A DNA stretch of 64,000 bases from NCBI GenBank assembly GCA_029891345.1, contig CM057000.1:128749338-128813337 (forward strand), in the 5' to 3' direction. Origin of the DNA: Dryococelus australis. Taxonomy: Eukaryota > Arthropoda > Insecta > Phasmatodea > Phasmatidae. Below, piece after piece: positions 45,535 to 58,026 of this stretch. Within the stretch, counting starts at the first letter, position 1. Every line of letters starts with the position of its first letter. A program made the position numbers and the translations under genes. Below the pieces are notes generated by a model, which was not told the origin of the DNA, ran no database searches, and saw only the letters and a program-made list of their open reading frames with translations.

Positions 45535-46031
45535 CGTTTTTCAACTTCCCGAGACTTTACCGCCCCTCGGACCTAGCCAGTGCCAGCCGATCCAGGTTCT
45601 GCAATGCAGATTTATTTCCAGTTCGCCGTAAGGCATTTAAGGTACAGACCCCCCACCAATTTTATTGAAGCGAAATTCACTGTGCAAGTATGTTCGAAAT
45701 GGTCACGAGTCAGTATAATAGGTAACAGTGCTTCATATGGGTGTGTGGGGAGCCCAGATATCCCACAATGCAACAAGTAAGGAATTCAGTCAATCAGTAC
45801 TAATTTTATTCTATAAGGAGACAACAACTGCACTTGGAGGATTTGCTATGGTCGTCGGCCGTACGACCCTGAGGAATGAGTCAGCTCTCCGACTTCACGA
45901 TATTGTCAGCCCGACAATATCTGGCGACCCAGGTAATTATCTCCCTCGAAATTCCAAACTATATTCACCGCTCCTCACCTAACCTGACCAACACCTTGGC
46001 ATTAGCTGCCAGCCTCCTGCTCATTAGACAA
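45535..46031 (+). repeat. LTR-like repeat, copy C2
   Basis: Matches C3 over almost its whole length (GACTTTACCGCCCCTC, GGAGCCCAGATATCCCACAA, GGTCGTCGGCCGTACGACC and CTATATTCACCGCTCCTCA). It is about 165 bp shorter because a part near its left end is absent. It is followed by a primer-site-like sequence. Confidence 0.7.
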
Positions 46032-47680
46032 ACGGCGCCCAACTTTGGTGCAAATCATCATCTTAGAATCTGAACCATTTTTCCTGCAATTTTCCCATGC
46101 AAAAATTTCTTTCCGAATTTTTCCTGCAATTTTCCAGCATTCTCCCTGGATTTACCCACAACTAGGGAACGGCGTGGTCAACCAGGCGACCATAACGGCA
46201 CATAGCAGCGTCGAGACGCCTTCTAGATGCCCCAATAATACCAGGACGGATGCACGTGGTCAGTGGGAAAAGCGTGCCAAAACAGCTTAGTGCCGCCCTT
46301 ACTTCAGCACAAGGAGGCAGTGGCGAGAAAGTGGCGAGGAGCCACCATATTTGGACAGCGATATGATGTCACAGCAGCAGGACAAAGGATACAGGGTGAA
46401 TCGACCATGCCAACCTCCCCCTCTACCCATGTCGCACCATGCCATGAGGAGGGAGAAGCAGAAACGAGAAGAAAGAGAAAATCTGCCCCCCCTTTTTTTA
46501 TGCTCTCCGCTGGATGCCGAGTGGAACAGCTGAGAACCCGACGTTCTTTGACCCCTACCCATGTCGTGCAGGACTGCCGCGCTCCTGCGACACGACTGTG
46601 TCGTGCTTTCACATACCTCACTACCGCATACCGCACTTCCGCACTCGTGCTTCCACATCCACATGGTAGTGTTTTGGTAAACCACTATGGCTAGCCAGAT
46701 GCAGCACGGTACGCTGGCACCACTGTGTCTGCAGTGTCTGCGTCAATAACAACAGAATGTAGTAGACAGATACGAAATGGGGACCCGATTTTACAAGTGC
46801 ATTTGAAAGACCAGCCAGGCGAGCAACCGCATCGCGAGCAACTGCAGAGAAGAGCATATGACAGAGCATTCGGACAGAATTAACGAAATTCAAAATTCAC
46901 TCCACTTACATTTGTGTGGGAGACTGTTATGCACAAAATAAGGAACCACACCGAGAACGTGTGCACAGAGCCATATGCACATGCACCAAGAATGCATGAG
47001 AAACACAAAGTTACACACTGCAAACGGATTGCCGTACATTTGCGACGAGTGTGCTGGACAGTTGAAACCGACCATGATCAACAACAATTCAACAGAATTA
47101 CTCACAGGCAACCAGCCTGGTGATACAAGGTGCCAAGCAGAAGACAGCACAGGAAACAATATGCAAGCAATGCAAAACGACGGAGATTGCATCACCACAG
47201 TAAACACGGTATGTCACATCGAGAGTGAAGGAACAGACGAAAAGGGAGCACAAGCCGAGGAAGTACACTGCAAGGTCGAGGATGCCGACAGCCACACATC
47301 ACCCGGGCCAACTGTCAATCACCCGGCACCGCATGGCTAATGCTCACAACCATTGCCAACCCTACCCCTGTTACCTCTACCACTCCCACCTATGACACCT
47401 TACCTACCACAATTTTCTGCCTACCAACCGACACTAATATTTCCACAGCAAATACCAAGCATCTTCCCCACGTATTTTCTGGCATCGACACCTTTAACAT
47501 ATTTTCCCATACCCTGCTGCAGAAACAACACAACTCCTAGCTGGTCAGCAGAGCAAGAATAGTATAGGAAACAGAAGAGCAGTCACCACAATTTTTTTTG
47601 GTTTGATTTTAACAAGTAATAGGAATGTTTCTCATTGGTTAACAACTACGATCCTAAGTGTAAACATTGTACAATCTCTC
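46032..47680. other. Internal region of the C2-C3 element, low-complexity frames
   Basis: Frames at 46975-47340 (121 codons) and 47353-47562 (Pro-rich) are open but match nothing I know. Composition is GC-richer than the flanks. No reverse transcriptase, protease or integrase motif is visible. Confidence 0.4.
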
Positions 47681-47853
47681 GCATTTATCACCGCAAGTAA
47701 GAAAGGTGTTCATTTCAGTTTCTTCATGCAAGTGTGGAGGGAGCTCACTGTATAAATATCATACAAGCCAGAAGGGAGATCATTACACATATAGCACCAC
47801 AAGTATGAAGGTAGTTCATTGCAAATTTCACCGCAAGTAAGAGTGTGTTTATT

Positions 47854-47864
47854 ATATATATATA

Positions 47865-47959
<95 letters not shown>
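47854..47959. repeat. Long (TA)n microsatellite
   Basis: A run of about 105 bp of TA with one slip near 47871. Frames reading Tyr-Ile repeats here are not genes. Confidence 0.95.
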
Positions 47960-47960
<1 letters not shown>

Positions 47961-47962
<2 letters not shown>

Positions 47963-47992
47963 TTGTGGTGATATATATATATCACCACAAGT
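47961..47992. repeat. Perfect 32-bp palindrome
   Basis: ACTTGTGGTG, a 12-bp AT centre, then CACCACAAGT: the sequence equals its own reverse complement over 32 bp. It is an inverted pair of the local minisatellite motif, placed one base beyond the long (TA)n tract. Confidence 0.9.
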
Positions 47993-48730
47993 ATGAAAGT
48001 AGGTCATTGCATATTTCATCGCAAGTGTGGAGGAAGTTCGCTGTATATAGCACCGCAAGTGTAATGGGAGTTCATCGCATTTTCATCGTACAAGAGTAAA
48101 GGGAGGTCATTTCAATTTCATCAATGCAAGTAAGAAGGGAGCCGAGTAGTAAACAGCTACATCGGGATGTAAATATCACTGCAAGTACTGTGCAAGTTCA
48201 TTCCAAGTTTTCATCGTCTCACTTCAGCAAGTGTTCATAATTCATCACGTCGTTTGTTTCGGTAACATTGTGCTCCTGACTCATCCCATCGTCAGCATCG
48301 TACGCCCGACTCATCCAGCACTTCATCGTCATATAAGCAGATTTAATGAGTGGGTCGTCAATCCCCTCTTTGCACATGACATCGTCGCCACCATCATGCA
48401 TGTGGAGTTAATCGGTAGGCTCATAACTCCCCTCCTCACACGATCCCATTTGACAGGCGCGGAGATAATCGGTGGGTGTCAAGTCCCCCCTTCGCTCGTG
48501 ATCCATGCAGTTGTGATGTACAGCACGGCAAAACAGCCAGACCACAAGTGTTCCGGACACCGAGTTTTTGGTACCCACATCGCCAAAGCAAGTAAGTGAG
48601 GAGATCATCGTTTACAGAAGCAAGCAGAGGAGGTACTGTAAAATGAAAATGCAGGCAAGTAGAGGAGGTGATGTATATACAAAGCAAGCAGGAGGCAGTG
48701 TAACATATACAGATGCAAGTGAGCAGAAAA

Positions 48731-50411
48731 ATTATCATGTATATAGCATGCAAGTGAGGAAAAAGGGCTTGGGCCAACCACTTAGATGGTCTGCATGGGG
48801 AGGAGAACGAGTAAGTATCACCTAGATGCCATATGTCTGTCACCCGGAGATGTCCGCGACGACAGCAAGGCCCCATGACAAAATCACCCACGATGGCATA
48901 ACACCTGCTGAGTCCACAGAGTAAGGGAAAGATGAGGAGAGTGGGGCAGCACCTGCTGCAGGAAGCCACCCACCAGATGCCACCATATCGCCGATGCCAG
49001 ACGAGGCCACGTCCCCAAAGTTTCAGGATGACATCGGCTCAGATGAGAGAGGACGCATCGCACCAAGATCCCATACCACGTCCACATCCACTGCAAACAG
49101 CATGTAACAGCAAGAAGAGAGATGCATGCACAGCCAGAGGAGGCACATGAGTCCTGGAGATTCATGATGGCGACAACGAGTATGAGCTCCAGGGGGAGGC
49201 AACGAGCATAGAAGGCGGGTCAGTACCTGCCCCAGCACCACCAGCAGTGGGTGCCCAAGGCACGATGTCGCCTGGCGCATTGGCGCCAATCAGGTCGCAT
49301 CCGTCGGCCGGCTCCGCGGAGATCGACGGCGCAGCGGCTACCAGCGCAACCCGAAGAGACCCGGAACTGCAACCAATGGTGACACCTCTGGGAGGGCGTC
49401 CCTCAGGAGACGATGCGATGCCCGTCGACAGGACACTGCTTGTCGAGTAGGACAGCTCGACAGAATAAGCAATAGTGCCAACACCAGCAGGGGAATTTCC
49501 CGAGGGTGACTACAACCCCCTAGTAGTCGCTAGTCTGACTAGTTAACAGCAGCGACGAGGGTTTATGCATGAGGACATCAGCAGTAGCAGCGACGATGGA
49601 GGATCGTGCGACTCGTACAAGATTCGCCACTCAGAACGCCGATGTCGGCCACCTGCAGCATGCCGCACTTGCGTGATCACAGGCGCACCACTGCGACAGT
49701 AAGAGCATGTGGAATGACGGCAGCAGCTGGCGGTTCCAGAGTGTAGGGGGCTGGCAAGAAGCCCCTATGTCCTACTTCAATGACGGGCATACACAAGGAG
49801 GCGTGTCTGTCATTAGTGATGTGTGCTGCTGCAAATGGTTTCGCAAGGAGGGGGCATTTGACGTGTACCCATATTAACACCTTCTCCTTAGCCCGTTTGC
49901 CCATCACATCAGGTTCCGTAATGGCTAAGAGTGCAAGTGCAGTGCAGTGTTGCAAAGGACGATGTAAGTGCAGAGCAGAGCTGCGACCATGTGTACATTA
50001 TGTAGGAATCTTAAAGTATACCCTGGAAAATTTCCATTTAATTAATTTGTGTAATTAAAGGGCAAGATAAGTTAATGCAAGTGGACGCAGCTACTAAAGA
50101 TGCCTGCCTTCACAGCCCTAAAACCCTCAGTGTTTTCAAAGTGTCTTTTTGTAATTTTCTGTAATGTTCATTCGTGTGTTTTTCATCTCATCTTCCATGC
50201 AGTACAATGTTATGTTATAATGAATATCAGCTACAGTGCCTGCCACCAAAATGGCAGGCACTCCATTCTGAGAAAGTTTAGTAGTCGTTCGTCTTTGCGA
50301 GAGGTGTGCCGCGTCATGTCAGGGGCTCGTGTTTCGCGCACTCGGGCAGTCATCGCCATGATGGACTAGTCATGTCACTGCAATAGTAATTTAATATACT
50401 GGGACCTTTTT
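48731..50411. other. Internal region of the C2-C3 element, right part
   Basis: GC-richer, with Ser/Asp/Pro-rich frames on the plus strand (for example 49247-49450). No domain is recognised. Near 49600 a segment would encode SSSSDDGGSCDSYK-like sequence. It looks like decayed coding of unknown kind. Confidence 0.35.
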
Positions 50412-51075
50412 CGTTTTTCGGCTGCCCAAGACTTTGCCGCCCCTCACACCTACTCAGTGCTTGCATCGCCTGGGCATGCTTAAATTTCACTTAATTTATT
50501 TAATGTGACCACGTGTCTTTTCACAGTATAACAAGAGCTGACGGGTTCGTAAACAGCACCAAATGTAAGTTTCCCCTATGGGGATATAATAATGTAACTG
50601 AATAACTCTCAGCAGTAACGAGTTACGACGTGTGATTTATTTTCAGTTCGCTGCAAGGCATTTAAGGTATGGGCCTCCTCCCGCCAATTTTCTTAAAGTG
50701 TAATTCACTGTGCAAGTATGTCTGAAAGGGTCACGAGTCGGTATGCTAAATAACAGTGCTTCATATGGGCGTGTAAGGAGCCCAGATATCCCACAATGCA
50801 ACAAGTAAAGGATTCAGTCAATCAGTATTAATTTTATTCTACAAGGAGGCAACAATTTCACTTTGAGAATTTGCCATGGTCGGAGGCCGAACGACCCTGA
50901 GGAACGAGTCCACAGCTGCTCTCCGACTTCACGATATTGTCAACCCGACAATATCTGTCACCCTAGGTAATTATTACCACCGAGATTCCAAACTATATTC
51001 ACCGCTCCTCAGCTAACCAATATCCTTATTTATTAACACCTTGGCACTATCTGCCAGCCTCTTGTGCATTAGACA
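50412..51075 (+). repeat. LTR-like repeat, copy C3
   Basis: The longest copy, about 664 bp. It has GACTTTGCCGCCCCTCACAC, GTGTGATTTATTTTCAGTTC, GGAGCCCAGATATCCCACAA, GGTCGGAGGCCGAACGACC and CTATATTCACCGCTCCTCAG, in the same order as C2, with the left block also shared with C1. Confidence 0.7.
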
Positions 51076-52074
51076 AATGTCTCCTTCATACTGCAGTCTA
51101 GCATTGTACATTGAAATCAGTCTTAGCAGAGAGAAGTAGTTGAGAACACTTAGACGGGATATAGTACGAAGGGGATTGCTACTCGTGTGGAGCCTCTTCT
51201 CGACCCACCTCGCGCTTATGCAAGTACGCTTCTATTTAGGAACTCTTCCAGTATATTGTACTTCACACATTTTTACTGCGCTTTAGAGTAAACCAGAACA
51301 GTAGGAGAAAAAAATGTGGCTGCACTTCACACAAATCACAATATGCTTACGCATATTACTTTAGCTATATTTCAATTATTTATTCATTATTTCTCTATTC
51401 AAGTATATTTAAGTAACTGTATTGCTGTAGTGAGTATAATTTTCAGGATTGTTTTAGCGTGCCAGTATAAAAGTTTAATTGCCTGTACAAGTAACGCATT
51501 CACTACATATGTGACAGCTGTTTTCCACCCACGCTGTCAGGTAAGTGCAGTAACTGATAGTGTGTAAGGTTACTTTACATACGTCAGCAGATTGCGCAAA
51601 AGGCCATGCCAGCCTAGCAGCTTGACGTCACTTCGCCCTGCTCAGGAGCCTTAGTATAGCTTAATACTGCTTCTCTTACACTAATGCATGGTTACATCTT
51701 GTTTCTACAAGTGGGAACACCTGTTCTGTTGTAAGCCAGAAAATCTCCATTTCTTTTGTGTGTGTTTCGGAGATCTTTCTATTTCTTTTATTCTTCTACT
51801 TATGAGTAACCATGATTCACACAGTGCGCATTTTCCTACAATAACACTTACCCTGACTTTAAACAATGTATATGGAAACATGCAGCAAGAGCAAACCATC
51901 CTCAACAAAACTCATTAAATGTGTGCTTATTGACAGTGAACGTTGCTGCAGAACATAGACCAGAGCACAACCAGTATGGTACAGAATAATAATTTAGATC
52001 TATTGTTTAACACTAGCCCACACAACAAAACCAACAAATACAGTCGAGATCGTTAAGCCCCTGGTCATACTTTC
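51076..52074. other. Intergenic DNA, nothing recognised
   Basis: AT-rich DNA. A 5' LTR for the next element would be expected here but was not found. Confidence 0.45.
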
Positions 52075-53091
52075 TTGGATTCCACCATACGAGGGAGAAT
52101 AATTCAGATCACTACTCTCAACCACATTTCCATCCCCACCTACACCCTCCACTACATAAATACCACCACACAAACAACACCACTAACACAAGGCAATATG
52201 GAACACCCTCAACCACAGCAGTTCATTCAAATAGTCATCAGTCAAATGGAAAAACCACCATCCTTCTCTGAGGCACAAGATAGAAATATTGCAGAATTTC
52301 TTGAAACCTACGAGGTGGTAGCAAACATTAACCAATGGAATTATGCTGAAGAATGTCACTACTTAAAATTCCATCTCCTTGAAATGACTAAACATGTGGT
52401 CGAGAATTTCATAAGAACCCACCCTCAGGAAATTACTTGGCATAACTTACAAACAACATTAAAAGACACATTCATAACCACTGTGGACACCGAACAGTAC
52501 AAACACCTACTGTACACAAAGAGACAAGGGGTCGGTGAGAACACGATATGCCATATCCAGACCATGAGGTATTACAGGAATAAATACAATACCCACATTT
52601 ATGACCAAGAATTTTTTAACGTGTTATGAAAATCACTGTTGCGATCAATTGCTGACAAACTGATAGGGCTGTCTAACGACACATTGCCCCAAATGATAGA
52701 CAACCTTAAACACATTGAGATTGGTATTTACTGTTATCACCAGGCACTGATGCAAACCCGCCCTAACCCTGAATCCGAATGCTTGGAATCACAGATCACT
52801 AAATTAAAAGAAGAGATTGCCCAACTCTCACTACAAAACCAGCACACCACACTTAACAATGGCAACAACATCAAAATGCAAAACACACACAATAACTTTC
52901 AGTACAATTCATGGTGGGCGCAAACATCACAACACCGTGGTAATTTCAATTCCTACCAACCATGCCAGGGATATAAAATAAATGGGCAAACTGTCATTAT
53001 TATTAGAGAAAGCCCCTCTGATTCAAGTCAATATTGCAGGGACAACAAGTTCACAGAGGCAGATCAAACTTTCGCAGATGGGCATTCCTAG
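52075..53091 (+). pseudogene. gag region of the second Gypsy element (fossil)
   Basis: The first half has KPPSFSEAQDRNIAEFLETY and a TKRQGVGENTICHIQTMRY block, as in Gypsy capsid proteins. The second half has a predicted coiled coil (LESQITKLKEEIAQLSLQNQ) and an Asn/Gln-rich tail. It is broken. Confidence 0.7.
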
Positions 53092-56000
53092 GTAATAATT
53101 CGCAATGCAATAATTACAACATTACACAGTACACCGCAATGCAGCAGTAAAATACATGAGGATAAGGTTACAGTAGTGTATGGCCAGGAGGTAGCCAGCC
53201 AACAAATATCTTCAATACGAGGTGGTAAAGCGTATCTCACCCACAGACAAAAGGAACATTCAGGTTCATGATGCATGCAGGACGATATTTATCAAGGTGG
53301 TACCCACGAGATCATACACTGATATTGCTAAATACAACGCCCATAGCAGCCAAAAAGTATCGACCAAACCAGAAGTATTAAAGTCAAATGTGGGCTCAAC
53401 AAATACAAATAGTTTACAATACCCCAGGTCTACAATACATTTCATGCCCCACGTGCAACAAGCTGCCACAGATAGATCACGTAAAGTTTCACCTCAGCAA
53501 ATTGTGCATGCATCGCCGGTCTAGCGTGAGAAACACAAACACAACACTCTGCCACCCCGCACGATCCAGGTCAGTGTTGCTAAACTGTCGCTGCCCCATT
53601 CCAAAAAGTGCGACATGGCCAAGTCTAGAAGAACTGTCGAAGACAAGCGGAAAGTCGCAGGGCTGCCCAATCTTGCCCAAGACCATGTGCCCTGTGTTTG
53701 TATACAGGTAATAAAGCACGTCACTGTAGTTTGTTTCCAAACCAGAACTTCGAATTCGCGACCCATATAGGAAACAAATTTAAAAATTTTAAAAACAAAT
53801 TCAGACTTACACCGAGAACTGTTTTTCTAAAGCACGAAACCAAAAACAGAGCCATAGCCACTAATAGTTGTTGTCACAACAAAAGGAGCAAGGTACGCAA
53901 TGATGAGCTAATGTTTAAAAACATACTGAGCAGGCCTGCATTTCAATCTAGTTCATGTTAACACACATGTCCCGCAACTGAGGTGGAATGTGAGCATGCC
54001 GGACTTTGCACTGCGACACCGCACGTGCTGTTAATATCAAAGGAAGAAAATATTACACATTGTTTGATACTGGGTGCTCTCAGAGTAGCATAGCAAGTAC
54101 ATTCATTTCTACTAAGCACCCTCAACATTTAAATGAGAAAATTACTTTAGTTGGTGCTACATCTGTTTTGACTTCACCCAAGTTTAAAACCACAATTAAC
54201 TTGCATATTTCTGGACGCACTTACCAGCAAGAATTTTTAGTTGTGGATAACTTAAAGCAGGATTTGATTTAGGAGTAGACTTCATTAAGAGGTATGACAT
54301 TGTCCCACTACTAAAACATAATATTCTCCTTAAGCATGGTCACAATTCCATAAATTAGTACACATACCGATACACTCGGCTTCCACAGTACATGATGATG
54401 CTACTACTATTGAACATTATTTCAATGCATTAGATAGCTTCGAATCTGAACAGACCAAGTTAACGCATATTAACCAGAAGTCAACTTGCAAACAGAGGCG
54501 ACTGCCAATATTATTGACAAGTACAAAGATAGGTTTGCAAATGCTATTCTGAAATTAATCATAGCAAGAAATTTTGAAATCAAGTTAGAATTGATAACAG
54601 ACAAACCAGTAGCAACCAGACCATACCATATTAGTCTGAAGATGTGCGATGCACTCTTAATACAAATTAACAATATGGTACAGGCAGGAATTATCGAGGA
54701 AACTGACTCACCTTATTCTGCGCCAAGTATTATGGTTTCATAGAAAAAATGGTGGGTTAAGATTTTTGACTGGTTTTAGGAAACTAAATCAATATTTAAC
54801 TAGAGTGCAACACCCACTACCCCACACCAAAAACATTTTGAATGGTCTACAGAACTCCCAATACATTGCCAGCTTACAGTTATTCTCAGGTTTTTGCAGT
54901 ATTCCTGATAGACAACAAGACTGATACAAACAACCTTTTAACGTCAATGGGTTAGGGTTATTTCAATATAAAATAATGCTAATGGGGTTATCAACATCGC
55001 CTCAGAATTTTCAGATGTTTATCAATTCACTTTCAGGACCACTACGATGGACATTTGCAGAACAAACAGTTAGGGTATTCGGGCACATCATTTATACTAC
55101 AGGGCATAACTACATATCCAGAGAGAGTTCATGCTATTGAACAGATGGCATCGCTGACCAATATAAAAAACCACACACGTGTTTAGGAATGATCTCTTGC
55201 CTCCATAGATATATAATGAATTATGCGAGTATAGCACAGCCACATATTGTTTTAATTAAACATAATATAACCTACAAATGGGAGGATATCCACAAAAAAG
55301 CATTTGTGAACCTCAAAAAAGCTATATTAGCAGCACCTGTGTTGAAAAGTTTGATGAAAGGAACAGCATTATTTTAGCATGTTACACCAGTAATGATGTG
55401 ATAGATGGTGCACTTATGCAGGAGGAACCACATATAAAACAAAGTTCTATCATCATCTTTGCTTTCATAAAGTTATCGCTTATTGAATCTTGCTGGAATT
55501 CGACGGAATAAGTACTTGGAGCCATACATTATTTCTGTAACTATTTTCGGCAGTATTTATATAGGAATCACTTCAAAATAGAAACAGACAATGCCAGTCT
55601 TAGATATTTGCTGTCTGTAGCGGAACACAACATCTGCATTCACAAAATGGCAATAGCTCTTAGCAAGTATGATTTTGAAACCCATATTGTCAAATGAAAG
55701 CTAAACACCCTCCCAGATGCCTTAAGCGATATTACAACTGACACAGTGACACACACATAAGTCATGATTAACAATACTAAATACAACATTAAACAACAAA
55801 TGATCAGCTGCAAATCACTATACCAAGCCTTAGCCGAATGTGTTTTACAAGCAGCTGACAAGCAGGAAATAATTTAAAAAAATAGTCAGATACACCATTA
55901 ATTATTTCGACGAAATAAACAACAATTTTAAGGTCGTACTACAATCCAAAGACAAAACCAAAATGACCGCCAAAGCTCTAGCGAATGAAGACATTTTACC

Positions 56001-57097
56001 AATGTATGTGATATGCAAAATAGTCACCACCTTGTATCAAGTGAACATGCAGGTAATAATGGCAGACAATCTCAACAAAGTCGAAATACAATGTAGTGAC
56101 CCTCTTTTAAAATGTAAAATCCTGAGTAATAACAAACAAGGACAACCACATTTCGTACCTGTGTAAACACATGAACAAGAGTAAATTAAAATTGATTATG
56201 ACTCGATTATATGTTTATGTCCTATAGTTGTAAATACTTCATGATTTGTTGGAGAATATGAACAGGTCCCTCATATTAGGCACTAAAATTAGCATAGCTA
56301 CACCCCGATCAGGCGGACAAAAAATTCCGGAGATTGAGTCGACGTTATGGAATTACAGCAAACTGCGAAATTTTCTTGAAAGTCAACACACCACAAGGCC
56401 CCACAAAACTAACTGTAGTACCTCAAGTTTATGTAAAGTAAATCATACAACCACATCATGATGCGATATTTGGAGGTGGTTATTTTGGCATGTTCAAAAC
56501 TCTTCAGAAAATAAGCAAGTATACTACTAGGATACAATGAACACTGATATAAAGAAATATGTATGCTCATGCCCAATATGTCAGAAAACTAAAGCTAATA
56601 ATGCTAAGTCTATGGGTCAAATGATGTATATCACTCCCCAGCCACTTTTGAAAACATGGGCCTTAGATACAAAAGGACCCCTCCCTACCTCCCTACAATC
56701 ATACATAGAAATAAGTATTTACTTGTAATGACAGAGTACTCCACTAGATATGTTGTTGTGAAGGCTATACCTTTAATCGATGCCACCACGTGTGTAGAAT
56801 TGATTAAAAAAGTTATCTTGAAATACAGCTGACCCAAACAAATTTTGACAGACCAGGGTACAAGCTTCCAGAACAGGAAAATAAGTCAACTTTTGAAAAC
56901 ACTTGGTATCAAAAAAGTTAACAACTGCTGCCCTTAAAAATTAATTCGCGAATGCTACCATTCGTTCTACGTACTTTGCTCCTGTTTAAAAGCTCCTTGG
57001 CCACAGCCTGTGCCTCAGTACCCTCTTCTGGATGGCTCTAGGGTATCACTTCTACTACAGCAGCCGAGATGGCTGCATCTTTCGACAAAGGGGGCAG

Positions 57098-57333
57098 TGT
57101 AGCGGCCACCAAGGGGCCGCACACATTTTGCCTAAGATATGACGGGGTATAACGGCAAGAGTGAGGCGCTTATTTGTTAAAAGCTTTACCTGACCCACTG
57201 ACTGTGGGCTATAAATACCAAACGTGTCGCTCCACCCCTCCCTTGGACGCATACCCAGTGATCAAGGCATTACATTGTATACTTGTCGGAGCCGACAACG
57301 CAGGACTCAGTGAGGCTGAAGACGAGGGCTACA
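57098..57333 (+). repeat. 3' LTR of the second Gypsy element
   Basis: Begins TGTAGCGGCCACC directly after the polypurine tract and probably ends GGGCTACA, giving TGTAGC...GCTACA inverted ends and a short 236-bp LTR. The exact end is inferred, because no second LTR is available for comparison. Confidence 0.6.
57209..57219 (+). promoter_or_regulatory. TATA box of the short LTR
   Basis: GCTATAAATAC lies about 112 bp into the LTR, upstream of a C-rich stretch, where an LTR promoter should be. Confidence 0.45.
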
Positions 57334-57441
57334 ACACCACCCAGGCATAGAGGAGCTCTTGGCCATTCTGCAGTACTTATATGGTGAGCATAATCCGGGT
57401 CGGTAGTTAGGTGCAAGGATATTTTATCTTGACCCCATTAT

Positions 57442-57443
<2 letters not shown>

Positions 57444-57525
<82 letters not shown>
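57444..57525. repeat. (TA)n microsatellite
   Basis: About 41 TA units in a row. A frame reading through it is not a gene. Confidence 0.95.
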
Positions 57526-57526
<1 letters not shown>

Positions 57527-57529
<3 letters not shown>

Positions 57530-58026
57530 GTATGTGTTTCAAACCTCCTTCGGTTTCGACTCCCAACAGAGCCTCGAGACCTGCACTTGTGTGCAAAACA
57601 CAATAGGCTATACTGGTTCTTTGGCTAGACTGCCATATGCCCCCATTCCCGCATTTCAGGCAAGAAAATGGTGACCTCTTGAGTAAAACTAATTATCACC
57701 TTAGTTTATGGGAATACACTGTGTATCCGACTTTCGCAGCCAAAGTGGGTGTGTCTCTTGCACTATTTCCCAATCCGTTAATACCCTTCTTATTCCACTA
57801 AATGCTTCCAATCTCACATATCTTTCAACAGTCGACACATCAAATTAATGACTGGTCCAGTGTATCTTTAGTATGTCTGGCACCACAGAAGATGACTAAG
57901 CATCTAGATTGCTGTACTGCTTGGTTTAGACAGTAATCATTCCATACCGATCCGTATTAATGTTAAAATCAATGAAGTACATGAAGATGTTCTAAATAAT
58001 TAACCAGTTAATTATACGTAGTGTTC
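57527..58026. other. Intergenic DNA, nothing recognised
   Basis: No gene, repeat boundary or regulatory motif could be supported. Confidence 0.5.

Larger units (their letters stand above)
47681..48730. repeat. Degenerate minisatellite built on CACCGCAAGT-like motifs
   Basis: Short blocks such as CACCGCAAGTAAGA, CACCACAAGTATGAAGGTAG, CATCGCAAGTGTGGAGGAAG and CACCGCAAGTGTAATGGGAG recur every 40-60 bp with heavy drift. A spelling like GCAAGTAGAGGAGG continues past 48600. Within it, 48340-48520 has three looser units with AATCGGTGGG or AGTGGGTCGT motifs followed by C-rich blocks. This explains the many short frames seen in both strands. Confidence 0.6.
45535..51075 (+). mobile_element. Putative non-autonomous LTR-type element (C2 - internal - C3)
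   Basis: Two directly repeated LTR-like copies bracket about 4.4 kb. After the first copy is CGGCGCCCAACTTTGGTGC, close to the TGGCGCCCAAC type of primer-binding site, supporting C2 as a 5' LTR. The internal part has no reverse transcriptase or integrase; it holds short low-complexity frames and degenerate minisatellites. This fits a large non-autonomous LTR derivative. It is broken and old. No target duplication was confirmed, so the two copies could also be independent insertions. Confidence 0.45.
52075..57333 (+). mobile_element. Broken Gypsy-type LTR element with 3' LTR only
   Basis: Gag-like sequence opens at 52075-53091. It is followed by a protease-like region (54006-54290, with YTLFDTGCSQSSIAS), reverse transcriptase (about 54480-55150, with AGIIEETDSPYSAPSIMV), RNase H (about 55300-55740) and integrase (about 56400-56930, with CSCPICQKTKANNAKSMGQM). 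This is Gypsy order. The polypurine tract AAAGGGGGCAG leads into the 3' LTR. The element is a fossil with many breaks and its 5' LTR is absent. It is not closely related to the element at 30-36 kb. Confidence 0.85.

Noticed and set aside
46299-46694. Overlapping ORFs of 110-143 codons near 46.5 kb
   Set aside because: They overlap on both strands with no domain, inside the degenerate internal region of the LTR-like element.
47710-48099. Tyr-Ile repeat ORFs in TA tracts (also at 8111 and 57411)
   Set aside because: Translation of (TA)n microsatellites.
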